64,000 nt of DNA from assembly GCF_001514065.1 (NCBI RefSeq), contig NZ_KQ948432.1, positions 141,632-205,631 on the forward strand. Direction: 5' to 3'. Below are positions 1 through 6,751 of the stretch, one piece after another (position 1 is the stretch's first letter; every line of letters starts with the position of its first letter). The notes under the pieces were generated by a model. It made no database searches, was not told the DNA's origin, and worked only from the letters and a program-made list of their open reading frames with translations. The translations under genes were made by a program, and so were the position numbers. The DNA is from Streptomyces antibioticus (GTDB taxonomy: Bacteria; Actinomycetota; Actinomycetes; Streptomycetales; Streptomycetaceae).

Positions 1-576
1 GACGGTGTCGAAGAAGACCCCCAGCTCCCGTTCCTGCTCGGTGACTTCGTAGGCCCAGCCGGCGAAGCCGAGGCCGCCGAGCGGGTGGTCGGAGGCGCCG
101 GCCGGGATGGCGTACGGCGTGCCGCCCGACTCCTCGACCTCCCGGAGCGCCTGCTCCCAGCTCTCCTTGAACCCGATCCCGAACCCGGCCCGCACCAGCC
201 GTACGTCGGCGCCCGCGAGCCGGCTGATCAGGATGTTGCCGACCTTGTCGTAGACCGCGTCCGGCCAGTCCACCCAACTCTCCTGCACCAGGACGCACTT
301 GAGCCCGGCGCGGGCGGCGACGGCCGCGACCTGCCGGGTGTGGTTGGACTGGACACCGCCGATGGAGACGAGGGTGTCGCAGCCCTTCGCGAGGGCGTCG
401 GCGACGAGGTACTCCAGCTTGCGGGTCTTGTTCCCGCCGTACGCGATCCCGGAGTTGCAGTCCTCCCGCTTGGCCCACAGGGACGCGCCGCCGAGGTGCG
501 CGGTCAGGCGTTCCAGGGGGTGGACGGGCGAGGGTCCGAAGAGGAGGGGGTAACGCTCGTACGAGGAAAGGGACAT
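1..576 (-). CDS. acdS: 1-aminocyclopropane-1-carboxylate deaminase (N-terminal part)
   Basis: The first 192 codons of a PLP fold-type II enzyme that opens the ring of ACC, the plant ethylene precursor, to 2-oxobutyrate and ammonia. Visible are [10 protein letters not shown] near residue 36, the PLP-lysine motif GGNKTRK (Lys50), QSNHTRQ near residue 75 and the glycine-rich [11 protein letters not shown] stretch. The gene runs off the left edge, so roughly the last 145 residues of a normal ~340-residue protein are unseen. The ATG at 576 follows the GntR gene stop by 18 nt on the same strand, so the two are probably one operon. D-cysteine desulfhydrases share the fold. The overall motif set favours ACC deaminase, but the C-terminal specificity residues are outside the window. 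Confidence 0.87.
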   Translation of the reverse strand, partial: MSLSSYERYPLLFGPSPVHPLERLTAHLGGASLWAKREDCNSGIAYGGNKTRKLEYLVADALAKGCDTLVSIGGVQSNHTRQVAAVAARAGLKCVLVQESWVDWPDAVYDKVGNILISRLAGADVRLVRAGFGIGFKESWEQALREVEESGGTPYAIPAGASDHPLGGLGFAGWAYEVTEQERELGVFFDTV

Positions 577-594
577 GGGGAGTCTCCCTGATCG

Positions 595-1233
595 TCAGTC
601 GCTGTCCGCGAGCTCGGCCAGCCCGCGCCAGATCTCCGCGGTGACCCGCACCGCCGCGTCCACGTCACCGGCCGCGCAGGCCGCGATGAGCCGCTCGTGC
701 AGCCCGGCCGAGCGGCAGTTGCCGCCCTCGCCGAAGCGGCGGCGTTCCAGTCGGCGGATGAGGGGGGTGTAGCGGGCGGCGGTCGCGGCGGCGGCGCGGT
801 TGCCGCTGACGCGGACGAGGACGTCGTGGAGGTCGTCGTCGGCCTGGAGCGCGCCGTCCACGTCACCCGCGCCGACGGCCGCGGCGAACCGCTCGTTGGC
901 CGTGCGCATCGCCTCGATGTCCGCGGCGAACAGCCGGGGCACGGCGATCCGGGTGACCAGCTCGTGCATGGCGCCGACGACCGCGGCGGCGTCCCGTACG
1001 TCCGAGGCCACGACCGGTGTCACCCGTGTGTAGCTCTGCGGCTTGCTCTCCAGCAGCCCTTCGTCGACGAGCCGCGAGAACGCCTCCCGCACCGGCGCCC
1101 GCGACAGTCCGAGCAGCTCGGCGAGATCGGCGTCCCGCACGACCGCGCCGGGCTCCAGCTCCCCGGCCACGATGGCGTCCCTGATGGCCGCGTAGGCGCG
1201 GTCCCTGAGCAACGTACGCGGTATGGCGTCCAC
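595..1233 (-). CDS. GntR-family (FCD-domain) transcriptional regulator
   Basis: A 212-residue regulator. Residues ~8-72 form the GntR winged helix (DRAYAAIRDAIVAGELEPG, then LAELLGLSRAPVREAFSRL). Residues ~85-205 are the all-helical FCD effector domain, with acidic and His positions that in this family often hold a metal or carboxylate ligand. It is the first gene of an operon with the ACC deaminase gene, so it probably controls ACC use. The chosen start is a GTG at 1233, 7 nt from a good -10 hexamer, which implies a leaderless message. The ligand cannot be told from sequence. Confidence 0.88.
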   Translation of the reverse strand: MDAIPRTLLRDRAYAAIRDAIVAGELEPGAVVRDADLAELLGLSRAPVREAFSRLVDEGLLESKPQSYTRVTPVVASDVRDAAAVVGAMHELVTRIAVPRLFAADIEAMRTANERFAAAVGAGDVDGALQADDDLHDVLVRVSGNRAAAATAARYTPLIRRLERRRFGEGGNCRSAGLHERLIAACAAGDVDAAVRVTAEIWRGLAELADSD

Positions 1234-1240
1234 AACTGAA

Positions 1241-1270
1241 ATGTTAGATGTCAGCCCTGGACGCCGACAA
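1241..1270 (-). promoter_or_regulatory. Promoter of the gntR-acdS operon (leaderless)
   Basis: On the minus strand TTGTCG (1270-1265), an 18-nt spacer and TAACAT (1246-1241) form a near-consensus vegetative promoter. The -10 box ends 7 nt before the GTG at 1233, so transcription would begin at or next to the start codon. No ribosome-binding site is present, which fits a leaderless mRNA. Confidence 0.6.
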
Positions 1271-1286
1271 GAGTGCGGACAAGGGT

Positions 1287-1318
1287 GTGGCCCGCACCCC
1301 CCGTGAAGTGCGGGCCAC
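1287..1318 (-). terminator. Terminator hairpin after rsr
   Basis: A perfect 10-bp GC-rich stem (GTGGCCCGCA 1287-1296 with TGCGGGCCAC 1309-1318) and a 12-nt loop lie about 20 nt beyond the rsr stop. Position and strength fit an intrinsic terminator. Like many Streptomyces terminators it lacks a long U tract. Confidence 0.65.
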
Positions 1319-1338
1319 CCCTGCCTGCTCGCCCGGCC

Positions 1339-2919
1339 TCAGGCCGCCCACGGCCAGTCGGCGTCGCGAGCGCTCTCCAGCAGCGGCACCATCCGGAACG
1401 CCGCGTCCGACAGGCCCCCGAAGGTGTGCCGGTTCGCCTTGCCCGACGGGCCGTGGCCCGCCCGGTAGCCGGCCAGGTTCCAGGTGTAGACCGGCACGTC
1501 GGCGGGGACCTGCTCGGTCGGGTCGCCGTAGTGGCTGTACGCGTACTGCTCGTCGGTGACGATCAGCACCCGGTCGTGCCCCCGGTAGTGCCGGCGCACC
1601 GCGCCCGTGGTGTCGGTGCCGCCCAGGTTGCCGAAGCGCTCCAGGATCTTCAGCACCGACTCGCCCTTGCGGAACCGCACCTCGGCGCTGGTGGTGCCGA
1701 ACTGCACGAGGTCGGCGCGCTCGGCGCGCAGCGCGAGGGCCGTGCCGAAGATCGCCGCCGCGTCCGCCCGGTTGAGCTGCGAGCGGCTCGACAGCGGACC
1801 CCACATCGAGCCCGAGCGGTCGACGAGGACGAGCGTCCGGCCGGACAGCGCGGGCACGTTGGCCAGCGAGTGGCCGAGCGCCTGCTCCAGCGGGTACGCC
1901 CAGCGCAGCGACGGCGCGTGCTGGTATGCGGCGAGGTACCGGAAGGGGAACTGCCGCGACCGCGCGACCTCCGCCGGGTCACTGATCCGGGCCGCGACCT
2001 GGGCCGCGACCTCGTCGGACACCCCGGCCTGGTCGAAGTTGCGGAGATTCCGCACGAGCGCCATCGCGCCCATGGACGGAATGACCGCCTCCCAGGCCGC
2101 CTTGTCCATCGGCCCCTGCAACCAGCCGGCCAGCGCCTCCCAGGTCATCCCGGCGGCAGCGAGCCGCTCGGCGCCGCCCTCGGAGGTGACGACCGCGCGC
2201 CGCTCGGCGACCGGCAGCGCCATCAGCTCACGGTGCGCGACCAGCGTCCGGTTCGACGCGGGCGGCACGGCCGTGTCCGGGTTGTGCCGGCGGTCGAGGG
2301 CGTACCGGAACAGCTCGCCCTGCCACGGCTTGTCCGGGTCGGGCGTCGCGTGCACCAGGTTGAGGATGTCGCCGAAGCGGTAGCCCTTGGCCGCCGTGTC
2401 GTACTTCAGCAGGGACTTTCCGCTGTAGAGACGTCGTACGGCGTCGGCGACGCCGCGCTTGACGGGCTTGGGCACATTGCGGCCGTAGGTCGCCGTCCAG
2501 TACGCGAGCAGCTCGCCGGGCTCGTCCGGACGCCGGAGCACGGAGTCGACGACCTGCCGGTTGGAGGGGCCGCCGGTGGCGCCCGCGTCGAGGCGCGCCT
2601 TCACGTACTCGGCGGCGCCGACGACGGAGGCGGTACGGAGGTTGCCCTCGCCGCGCAGCCAGCCGAGCAGCCCCGCGGTCCACTCCGGGTCGGTGACGGC
2701 GAGCTCCCGCACGAGCGTCGCGAACCGGTCGTCGCGGTCGGCGCCGGCCTCGTAGAAGGTGTCCTGCGCGACGAAATTGGCGACGGCGAGCAGAAACAGC
2801 TCGGAACGCGCGTCCCGCTCACGGCCTCGGCCGCCCTGGAAGGTACGCAGAATGCGGCCCATGGAGGTGACACGCGAAGTGGGCTGCGCCCGTGCTGTCT
2901 TCCTGTTGAATCGCGACAT
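1339..2919 (-). CDS. rsr: Ro60/Rsr family RNA-binding protein (TROVE + vWA)
   Basis: A 526-residue orthologue of the ring-shaped Ro60 autoantigen. Residues ~10-340 are the HEAT-like TROVE domain, which in this family threads misfolded RNA ends through the ring and holds Y RNA on its outer surface. Residues ~358-526 are a von Willebrand A domain with an intact MIDAS motif DRSGSMWG (Asp367). In bacteria Rsr with a Y RNA assists exoribonucleases such as PNPase or RNase II in rRNA trimming and decay under stress. The ATG at 2919 is preceded by GGGGG at suitable distance. Three Y-RNA-like elements lie directly upstream on the same strand. No RtcB ligase or RtcA cyclase gene, frequent partners elsewhere, lies in the window. 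Confidence 0.93.
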   Translation of the reverse strand: MSRFNRKTARAQPTSRVTSMGRILRTFQGGRGRERDARSELFLLAVANFVAQDTFYEAGADRDDRFATLVRELAVTDPEWTAGLLGWLRGEGNLRTASVVGAAEYVKARLDAGATGGPSNRQVVDSVLRRPDEPGELLAYWTATYGRNVPKPVKRGVADAVRRLYSGKSLLKYDTAAKGYRFGDILNLVHATPDPDKPWQGELFRYALDRRHNPDTAVPPASNRTLVAHRELMALPVAERRAVVTSEGGAERLAAAGMTWEALAGWLQGPMDKAAWEAVIPSMGAMALVRNLRNFDQAGVSDEVAAQVAARISDPAEVARSRQFPFRYLAAYQHAPSLRWAYPLEQALGHSLANVPALSGRTLVLVDRSGSMWGPLSSRSQLNRADAAAIFGTALALRAERADLVQFGTTSAEVRFRKGESVLKILERFGNLGGTDTTGAVRRHYRGHDRVLIVTDEQYAYSHYGDPTEQVPADVPVYTWNLAGYRAGHGPSGKANRHTFGGLSDAAFRMVPLLESARDADWPWAA

Positions 2920-2967
2920 GCTGAATTCCCCCGAATTCACTGTGGGTTTCGGAGGGAGGCGCAGCAG

Positions 2968-3126
2968 AAGGAGGGTGCCCGAGTTCGAAGTCGGCTGCGG
3001 AACAGACTGGCGCGTCTTCCGTTCCGCCACATCGACCCTGAGTCGATGACGGGATTCGAACCCGCACGAGGATCTACCCCACCAGTTCCGGAAGTATCCG
3101 CCGCCTGCGCACCGGGCACCCACCTT
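2968..3126 (-). ncRNA. Y-RNA-like element 3 with permuted tRNA-Leu-like domain
   Basis: Read on the minus strand, the ends pair: GGGTGCCC (3121-3114) with GGGCACCC (2980-2973), extended past one mismatch to 3126/2968. Inside, pieces of a tRNA appear in permuted order. First comes a T arm with loop TTCGAAT (3065-3049). Then comes a 7-bp acceptor-like helix closed by a short loop (CATCGAC 3048-3042, TCAGG, GTCGATG 3036-3030). Last is a D arm with GG in its loop (about 3027-3012). The D arm and the long segment before the T arm resemble class II tRNA-Leu. The anticodon arm is replaced by the long end-pairing stem. Such YrlA-type architecture is known for bacterial Y RNAs. The assignment is inferred from structure and from position next to rsr. 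Confidence 0.78.
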
Positions 3127-3134
3127 GAGCTGCG

Positions 3135-3208
3135 CCTCCCGAGATCAAGTCGGCTGCGGCATGGGATCTTTTGGGAGAAGAAGTAGCCGCGGCCCGCGCA
3201 CCGGGAGG
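3135..3208 (-). ncRNA. Y-RNA-like element 2, minimal form without tRNA domain
   Basis: About 74 nt on the minus strand. CCTCCCG (3208-3202) pairs with CGGGAGG (3141-3135), and GCGGC (3190-3186) pairs with GCCGC (3160-3156), leaving a ~25-nt loop that starts with TACTTC (3185-3180). Both stem strands closely match the stem of element 3: CCCGGTGCGC, CGGC/CGGA and TACTTC on the 5' side, CCGCAGCCGACTT on the 3' side. It therefore looks like the same module with the tRNA-like insert missing. Its first nucleotides overlap the last pairs of element 1, so the mature ends are uncertain. It could be a separate small RNA, part of one long precursor, or a decayed copy. Confidence 0.55.
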
Positions 3209-3360
3209 TGCATGAAGTTGTGGTGTCCAGAGTTCAGGTCGGCGGAACCGACATTAGGTGCTCTAACCCCTGAGCTACACCGGCGCGTGGTACCGGTGGC
3301 GGGACTCGAACCCGCGGCCGCCCCATTATGAGTGGAAGTAGGTCCTGCCTTCGCACCTGG
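3206..3360 (-). ncRNA. Y-RNA-like element 1 with permuted tRNA-Met-like domain
   Basis: A minus-strand RNA of about 155 nt. The ends pair as AGGTGC-GAAG (3358-3349) with CTTC-AT-GCACCT (3217-3206), a stem with a small bulge as in Ro-binding Y RNA stems. The 5' strand CGAAGGCAG resembles the conserved Y RNA sequence. Inside stands a complete tRNA 3' half: CTCATAA (3332-3326, the loop of elongator tRNA-Met), 5-nt stem strand, 5-nt variable loop, T arm with TTCGAGT (3315-3299), acceptor strand CACCGGT, then ACCA (3291-3288). After CGC follows the 5' half: acceptor strand GCCGGTG (3284-3278), TA, and D stem GCTC/GAGC around AGGGGTTA (3275-3260). The tRNA is thus circularly permuted and opened at the anticodon loop, where the Y stem enters. 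Confidence 0.83.
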
Positions 3361-3369
3361 ACGTGTTTC

Positions 3370-3375
3370 ACTCTA
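3370..3375 (-). promoter_or_regulatory. -10 box of the Y RNA / rsr transcription unit
   Basis: TAGAGT on the minus strand (3375-3370) fits the TAnnnT consensus. Transcription about 7-9 nt downstream would start at 3363-3360, exactly where the outer stem of Y-RNA-like element 1 begins. The -35 region is weak (TCGCCC with 17 nt spacing). No clear terminator separates element 3 from rsr, so the RNAs and rsr may share this promoter. Confidence 0.5.
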
Positions 3376-3409
3376 GGAGGCGTGCCGCGGGTGGGCGAGC
3401 CAATTAAAT

Positions 3410-4852
3410 TCAGCCGCGCTTCTGGCGCTTCCAGGGTCCGGTGATGGCGAGCATGATGCCGGGGGTCTGGATGTTGGCGAACAGGGTCCTGCCGTCGCAG
3501 GAGAAGGTGACGCCGGTGAACTCGCTGTACTCGGGCTCGTCTTCGGTGCCGATGTTGAGTTCGTTGCGGGCGATCGGGTACGTCTTGCCGCTGTCCGTGG
3601 CGCCGAAGAGGTGCTGGATGCCCTCGCCGTCCTCGGCGATGACGAGGCCGCCGTACGGGGAGACGGTGATGTTGTCGGGCCCGTCGAAGGCGCCGTCGAC
3701 GGAGGGGTCGGGGTTGACGCCGAGGAGCACCTTCAGGGTGAGGGTGCGGCGCTTGGGGTCGTAGAACCAGACCTGGCCGTCGTGCTGGACGGGGCTCTCG
3801 GCGCGGGCGAAGGAGGAGACGATGTAGGCGCCGCCGTCGCCCCACCACATGCCCTCCAGCTTGCGGGCGTGGGTGACCTGGCCGGCGGTGAACTGCTTGC
3901 GGACGGCGACGGTCTTGGCGTCGCGGTCGGGGACGTCCACCCAGTCGACGCCGTAGACGGTGCCGATCTTGGTGGCGCGGGAGAGGTCGTCGACGAACTG
4001 GCCGCCGGAGTCGAAGCACTTGAAGGCCTGGAGGGCGCCGGCGTCGTCGGCGAGGGTGCGCAGCTTGCCGCGGCCGTGCTCGAAGCCCTGGGGCGGGGTC
4101 CAGCGGAAGAGCAGGCCGTTGGGCGAGGCCGCGTCCTCGGTGAGGTAGGCGTGGCCGCGCCTGGGGTCGATGACGACGGCCTCGTGGGCGTAACGGCCGA
4201 AGAACTTCAGAGGCTTGGGGACGCGGTTGGCGCGGTGGTCGATCGGGTCGACCTCGAAGACGTAGCCGTGGTCCTTGGTCATGCCGTTGGTGCCGGCCTT
4301 GTCCTCGGTCTCCTCGCAGGTGAGCCAGGTGTCCCAAGGGGTGCGCCCGCCGGCGCAGTTGGTGGAGGTGCCGGCGATGCCGACCCACTCGGCGACGTGC
4401 CCGCCGGGGCGGACCTCGACGACGGTGCAGCCGCCGGACGCGGCGGGGTCGTAGACCAGGCCCTCGGTGAGCGGGACGGGGTACTTCCAGTTGGCGCGCG
4501 GGCCCTTCAGCTCGTGGTTGTTGACGAGGAGGGTCGTCCCGCGGGGGCCGTCGAAGGTGGCGGTGCCGTCGTGGTTGGACGGGGTGATCTCGCCCGACTC
4601 CAGCTTGGTCCTGCCGCTGTAGGTGATGACGCGGTACTTGAACCCGGCGGGCAGCGCGAGGATGCCGTCGGGGTCGGGGATCAGGGGCCCGTAGCCGACT
4701 CCGCCGCGAGCGTCCGCCCCGCTCTCGGCGTCGATGTCGGTGGACGCGAGGGCTTGCGGCGCGGTGGCGAGGGCGCCGACGCTGCCGGCCAGCGCGACAC
4801 CGGCACCGGTGATCGCGGAGTTTCTGGCGAAGTCCCTGCGGGTGAGCGACAT
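3410..4852 (-). CDS. PhoX-family (DUF839) secreted phosphatase-like protein
   Basis: A 480-residue exported protein. The N-terminus MSLTRRDFARNS plus a hydrophobic stretch to about residue 36 is a Tat signal (twin arginines 5-6), with processing near ALAST. The mature part is a single PhoX/DUF839 beta-propeller, with LVNNHELKGP, WLTCEETEDK, GRYAHEAVVIDP and FDGPDNITVSP matching the acidic Ca/Fe-binding loops of this family. Characterised PhoX enzymes are periplasmic or secreted alkaline phosphatases; other members lack proven activity. It stands alone, ending 35 nt before the Y RNA promoter. Confidence 0.85.
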   Translation of the reverse strand: MSLTRRDFARNSAITGAGVALAGSVGALATAPQALASTDIDAESGADARGGVGYGPLIPDPDGILALPAGFKYRVITYSGRTKLESGEITPSNHDGTATFDGPRGTTLLVNNHELKGPRANWKYPVPLTEGLVYDPAASGGCTVVEVRPGGHVAEWVGIAGTSTNCAGGRTPWDTWLTCEETEDKAGTNGMTKDHGYVFEVDPIDHRANRVPKPLKFFGRYAHEAVVIDPRRGHAYLTEDAASPNGLLFRWTPPQGFEHGRGKLRTLADDAGALQAFKCFDSGGQFVDDLSRATKIGTVYGVDWVDVPDRDAKTVAVRKQFTAGQVTHARKLEGMWWGDGGAYIVSSFARAESPVQHDGQVWFYDPKRRTLTLKVLLGVNPDPSVDGAFDGPDNITVSPYGGLVIAEDGEGIQHLFGATDSGKTYPIARNELNIGTEDEPEYSEFTGVTFSCDGRTLFANIQTPGIMLAITGPWKRQKRG

Positions 4853-5026
4853 GGTGTCTCCTGTGTGGCGGTGGGTGTGCCGTGGGAGGTGGCGGACCTC
4901 GGGTCGGCGTCACCGTCCCGCCCACGCCTGAACGGGGGCTGAACACGGGACGACGTCCGCATGTTCGCTTCCATGAATCCGTCGGCACACCCCGACCCGC
5001 GGTGCGGCCCACCGCCGCCCCGCGAC

Positions 5027-6454
5027 TCAACCGCCGTGCTGCGAGCGGGCCTTGAAGGCCGCCTTGCGCGCTTCCTTCGCGATCTTCTTGTCCGGGTGCA
5101 GCCGTCCCATCGCCTCCAGCACATCCGCGGTAGCCGGGTGGTCCACCCGCCATGCGGCGGCGAAGAACCCGCTGTGCTGCTGGGCGAGGCCCTCCACGAG
5201 CCCCTGCAACTCCTCGGAGTTGCCCTCGGCGGCGAGCTGTGCGGCGACCGTGTCGACGGTGAGCCAGAAGATCATCGCCTCCGAGGGCGGCGGTACGTCC
5301 GTGGCGCCGCGCTCGGTCAGCCAGACCCGGGCCAGGCCACCGAGCTCCGGGTCGTCGAGGACCGCCCGCAGCGCCGGTTCGGCCTCCGGCCCCACGAGGG
5401 ACAGGGCCTGCTGGCAGCGCAGCCGGCGCAGCGGTGCGCCCCCGTCCCCGCCCCGGCTGGCGGCCAGCAACTCCCGGGCGGCGGCGAGGGGTTCACGCCG
5501 GTCCAGCCACTGCTCGGTCTCGGCCTGCGCGGCCCCGGGCGGGAAGGCGGCGGTGCCGTCGAGCAGGGCGTCCGCGCCCTTGTCGACGAGGTCCCCGACG
5601 GCGGGCGCCGCGAATCCGGCCTCAAGGAGCCGGGCCCGGAGTCCGTACAGGCCGAGCGGGGTGAGCCGCACCATGCCGTAGCGGGAGACGTCGGTGTCGT
5701 CGACCGGCGCGGCGGGCTCCTCGTCGGCGTCGGCCATGAGCGCCTCGTCGACGGGCTGGTACTCGACGAGTCCGATCGGCTCCAGGACCCGGAACTGGTC
5801 GTCGAGGCGCATCATCGCGTCGGAGACCTGTTCGAGGACGTCGTTGGTGGGTTCCCCCATGTCGTTGGGGACGATCATGGACGCGGCGAGGGCGGGGAGC
5901 GGCACCGGCCGGTCGCCGGGGCCGTCCTCGTTGACGGTGAGCAGATAGAGGTTGCCGAGCACGCCGTCGAGGAAGTCGGCCTCGGCCTCCGGGTCCCAGT
6001 CGAGGGCGGAGAGGTCGATCTCGCCGCCCTCGTCCATGGCGTCCACCAGATCGTCGAGGTCGGGAACGCCCGCGTCGGCGACGACCGTCTCCAGCGCCGC
6101 GAGCCACACCCCGAGCACGTCCTGCGGGGAGCCGCCGGTGAGCAGGGCGAGGTCCTCGCCGGCCGCGACGGTGCCCTCCTCCTCGTCGGTGATCTCGACA
6201 AGTCCGGTGTCGATCGCGACCCGCCAGGCCTCGCTCGCCCAGGCCGCGGCGTCGTCCCCGGTCACGCCGAGGAACTCGGCGGCGGCGGGAAGCTGGTCCT
6301 CGATCAGTCCGCCGCCGGCGTCGACGCGGGTCTCGGGAGAGGCCCAGCGGGCCAGCCGGGCGGCCCGGGAGAGCAGCGGCGTGGACAGCGCGTCCCGCGC
6401 CAGCTCCGCTTCGGGGTGCAGCCGCACCGGCGGCAGGGGGGAGCTGTCTGACAT
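5027..6454 (-). CDS. Conserved hypothetical protein, 475 aa
   Basis: Not recognised as a named family. The protein is soluble and acidic, with no signal peptide or membrane segment. The first 300 residues contain acidic stretches and mixed helices. The C-terminal ~120 residues are rich in Ala, Leu and Glu and look like helical repeats, ending in a basic tail (KKIAKEARKAAFKARS). The ATG at 6454 has AGGAGA at 12-14 nt. Codon use is normal for the region, so it is a real gene. It lies alone between a PhoX-type gene and a divergent nuclease. Confidence 0.8.
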   Translation of the reverse strand: MSDSSPLPPVRLHPEAELARDALSTPLLSRAARLARWASPETRVDAGGGLIEDQLPAAAEFLGVTGDDAAAWASEAWRVAIDTGLVEITDEEEGTVAAGEDLALLTGGSPQDVLGVWLAALETVVADAGVPDLDDLVDAMDEGGEIDLSALDWDPEAEADFLDGVLGNLYLLTVNEDGPGDRPVPLPALAASMIVPNDMGEPTNDVLEQVSDAMMRLDDQFRVLEPIGLVEYQPVDEALMADADEEPAAPVDDTDVSRYGMVRLTPLGLYGLRARLLEAGFAAPAVGDLVDKGADALLDGTAAFPPGAAQAETEQWLDRREPLAAARELLAASRGGDGGAPLRRLRCQQALSLVGPEAEPALRAVLDDPELGGLARVWLTERGATDVPPPSEAMIFWLTVDTVAAQLAAEGNSEELQGLVEGLAQQHSGFFAAAWRVDHPATADVLEAMGRLHPDKKIAKEARKAAFKARSQHGG

Positions 6455-6566
6455 CGGCTGCTTCTCCTAGACATCGCGTCTTACCACTCAGCCGCTCAGC
6501 CTAGACGGATTTGGACCCATGCCGCCCGGTTCATCTCCCCGTCAGGTCTCGTACATGACCGAAACC

Positions 6567-6596
6567 TTGACAACTGACGTGATCACGCAGGAGATT
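6567..6596 (+). promoter_or_regulatory. Possible promoter of the secreted nuclease gene
   Basis: TTGACA (6567-6572) is a perfect -35 hexamer. GAGATT (6591-6596) at 18-nt spacing is a weak -10. It points to the nuclease gene, with a ~150-nt leader that contains a long inverted repeat. Confidence 0.4.
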
Positions 6597-6666
6597 ACGC
6601 GCGTAGAAATTCACTGCACACCTGTTCACCGCCCTGACACCTGCGCACGCTACTTTCTACGCGCGT
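6597..6666. repeat. 13-bp perfect inverted repeat in the nuclease leader
   Basis: ACGCGCGTAGAAA (6597-6609) and its exact complement TTTCTACGCGCGT (6654-6666) are separated by 44 nt, between the putative promoter and the TTG start at 6752. As RNA this would be a stem around a 44-nt loop; as DNA it could be two half-sites of an operator. Confidence 0.6.
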
Positions 6667-6751
6667 CGCCTCCGCCCCACCGGTCGCGGCTCCCACCGTT
6701 CCACGCTCCACCCTCGTCCCGGCGCACCAGATCGTCCCCGGAGGGATCCCG

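Noticed and set aside
1273-3186. A 637-codon plus-strand frame opposite rsr
   Set aside because: It is antisense to the intact TROVE/vWA gene and to the Y RNAs, with Arg/Ala/Pro-rich shadow composition.
2968-3360. Two ordinary tRNA genes (Met and Leu) suggested by T-loop and D-arm sequences
   Set aside because: The T arm comes before the D arm in both, the anticodon arm is not continuous, and outer stems enclose the whole. The order fits permuted Y RNA mimicry, not a linear tRNA.
6529-6550. PHO box (two 11-nt direct repeats, GTTCATCTCCC then CGTCAGGTCTC) near the nuclease gene
   Set aside because: Only the first unit resembles the PhoP repeat; the second matches poorly, and the site lies upstream of the -35 box.
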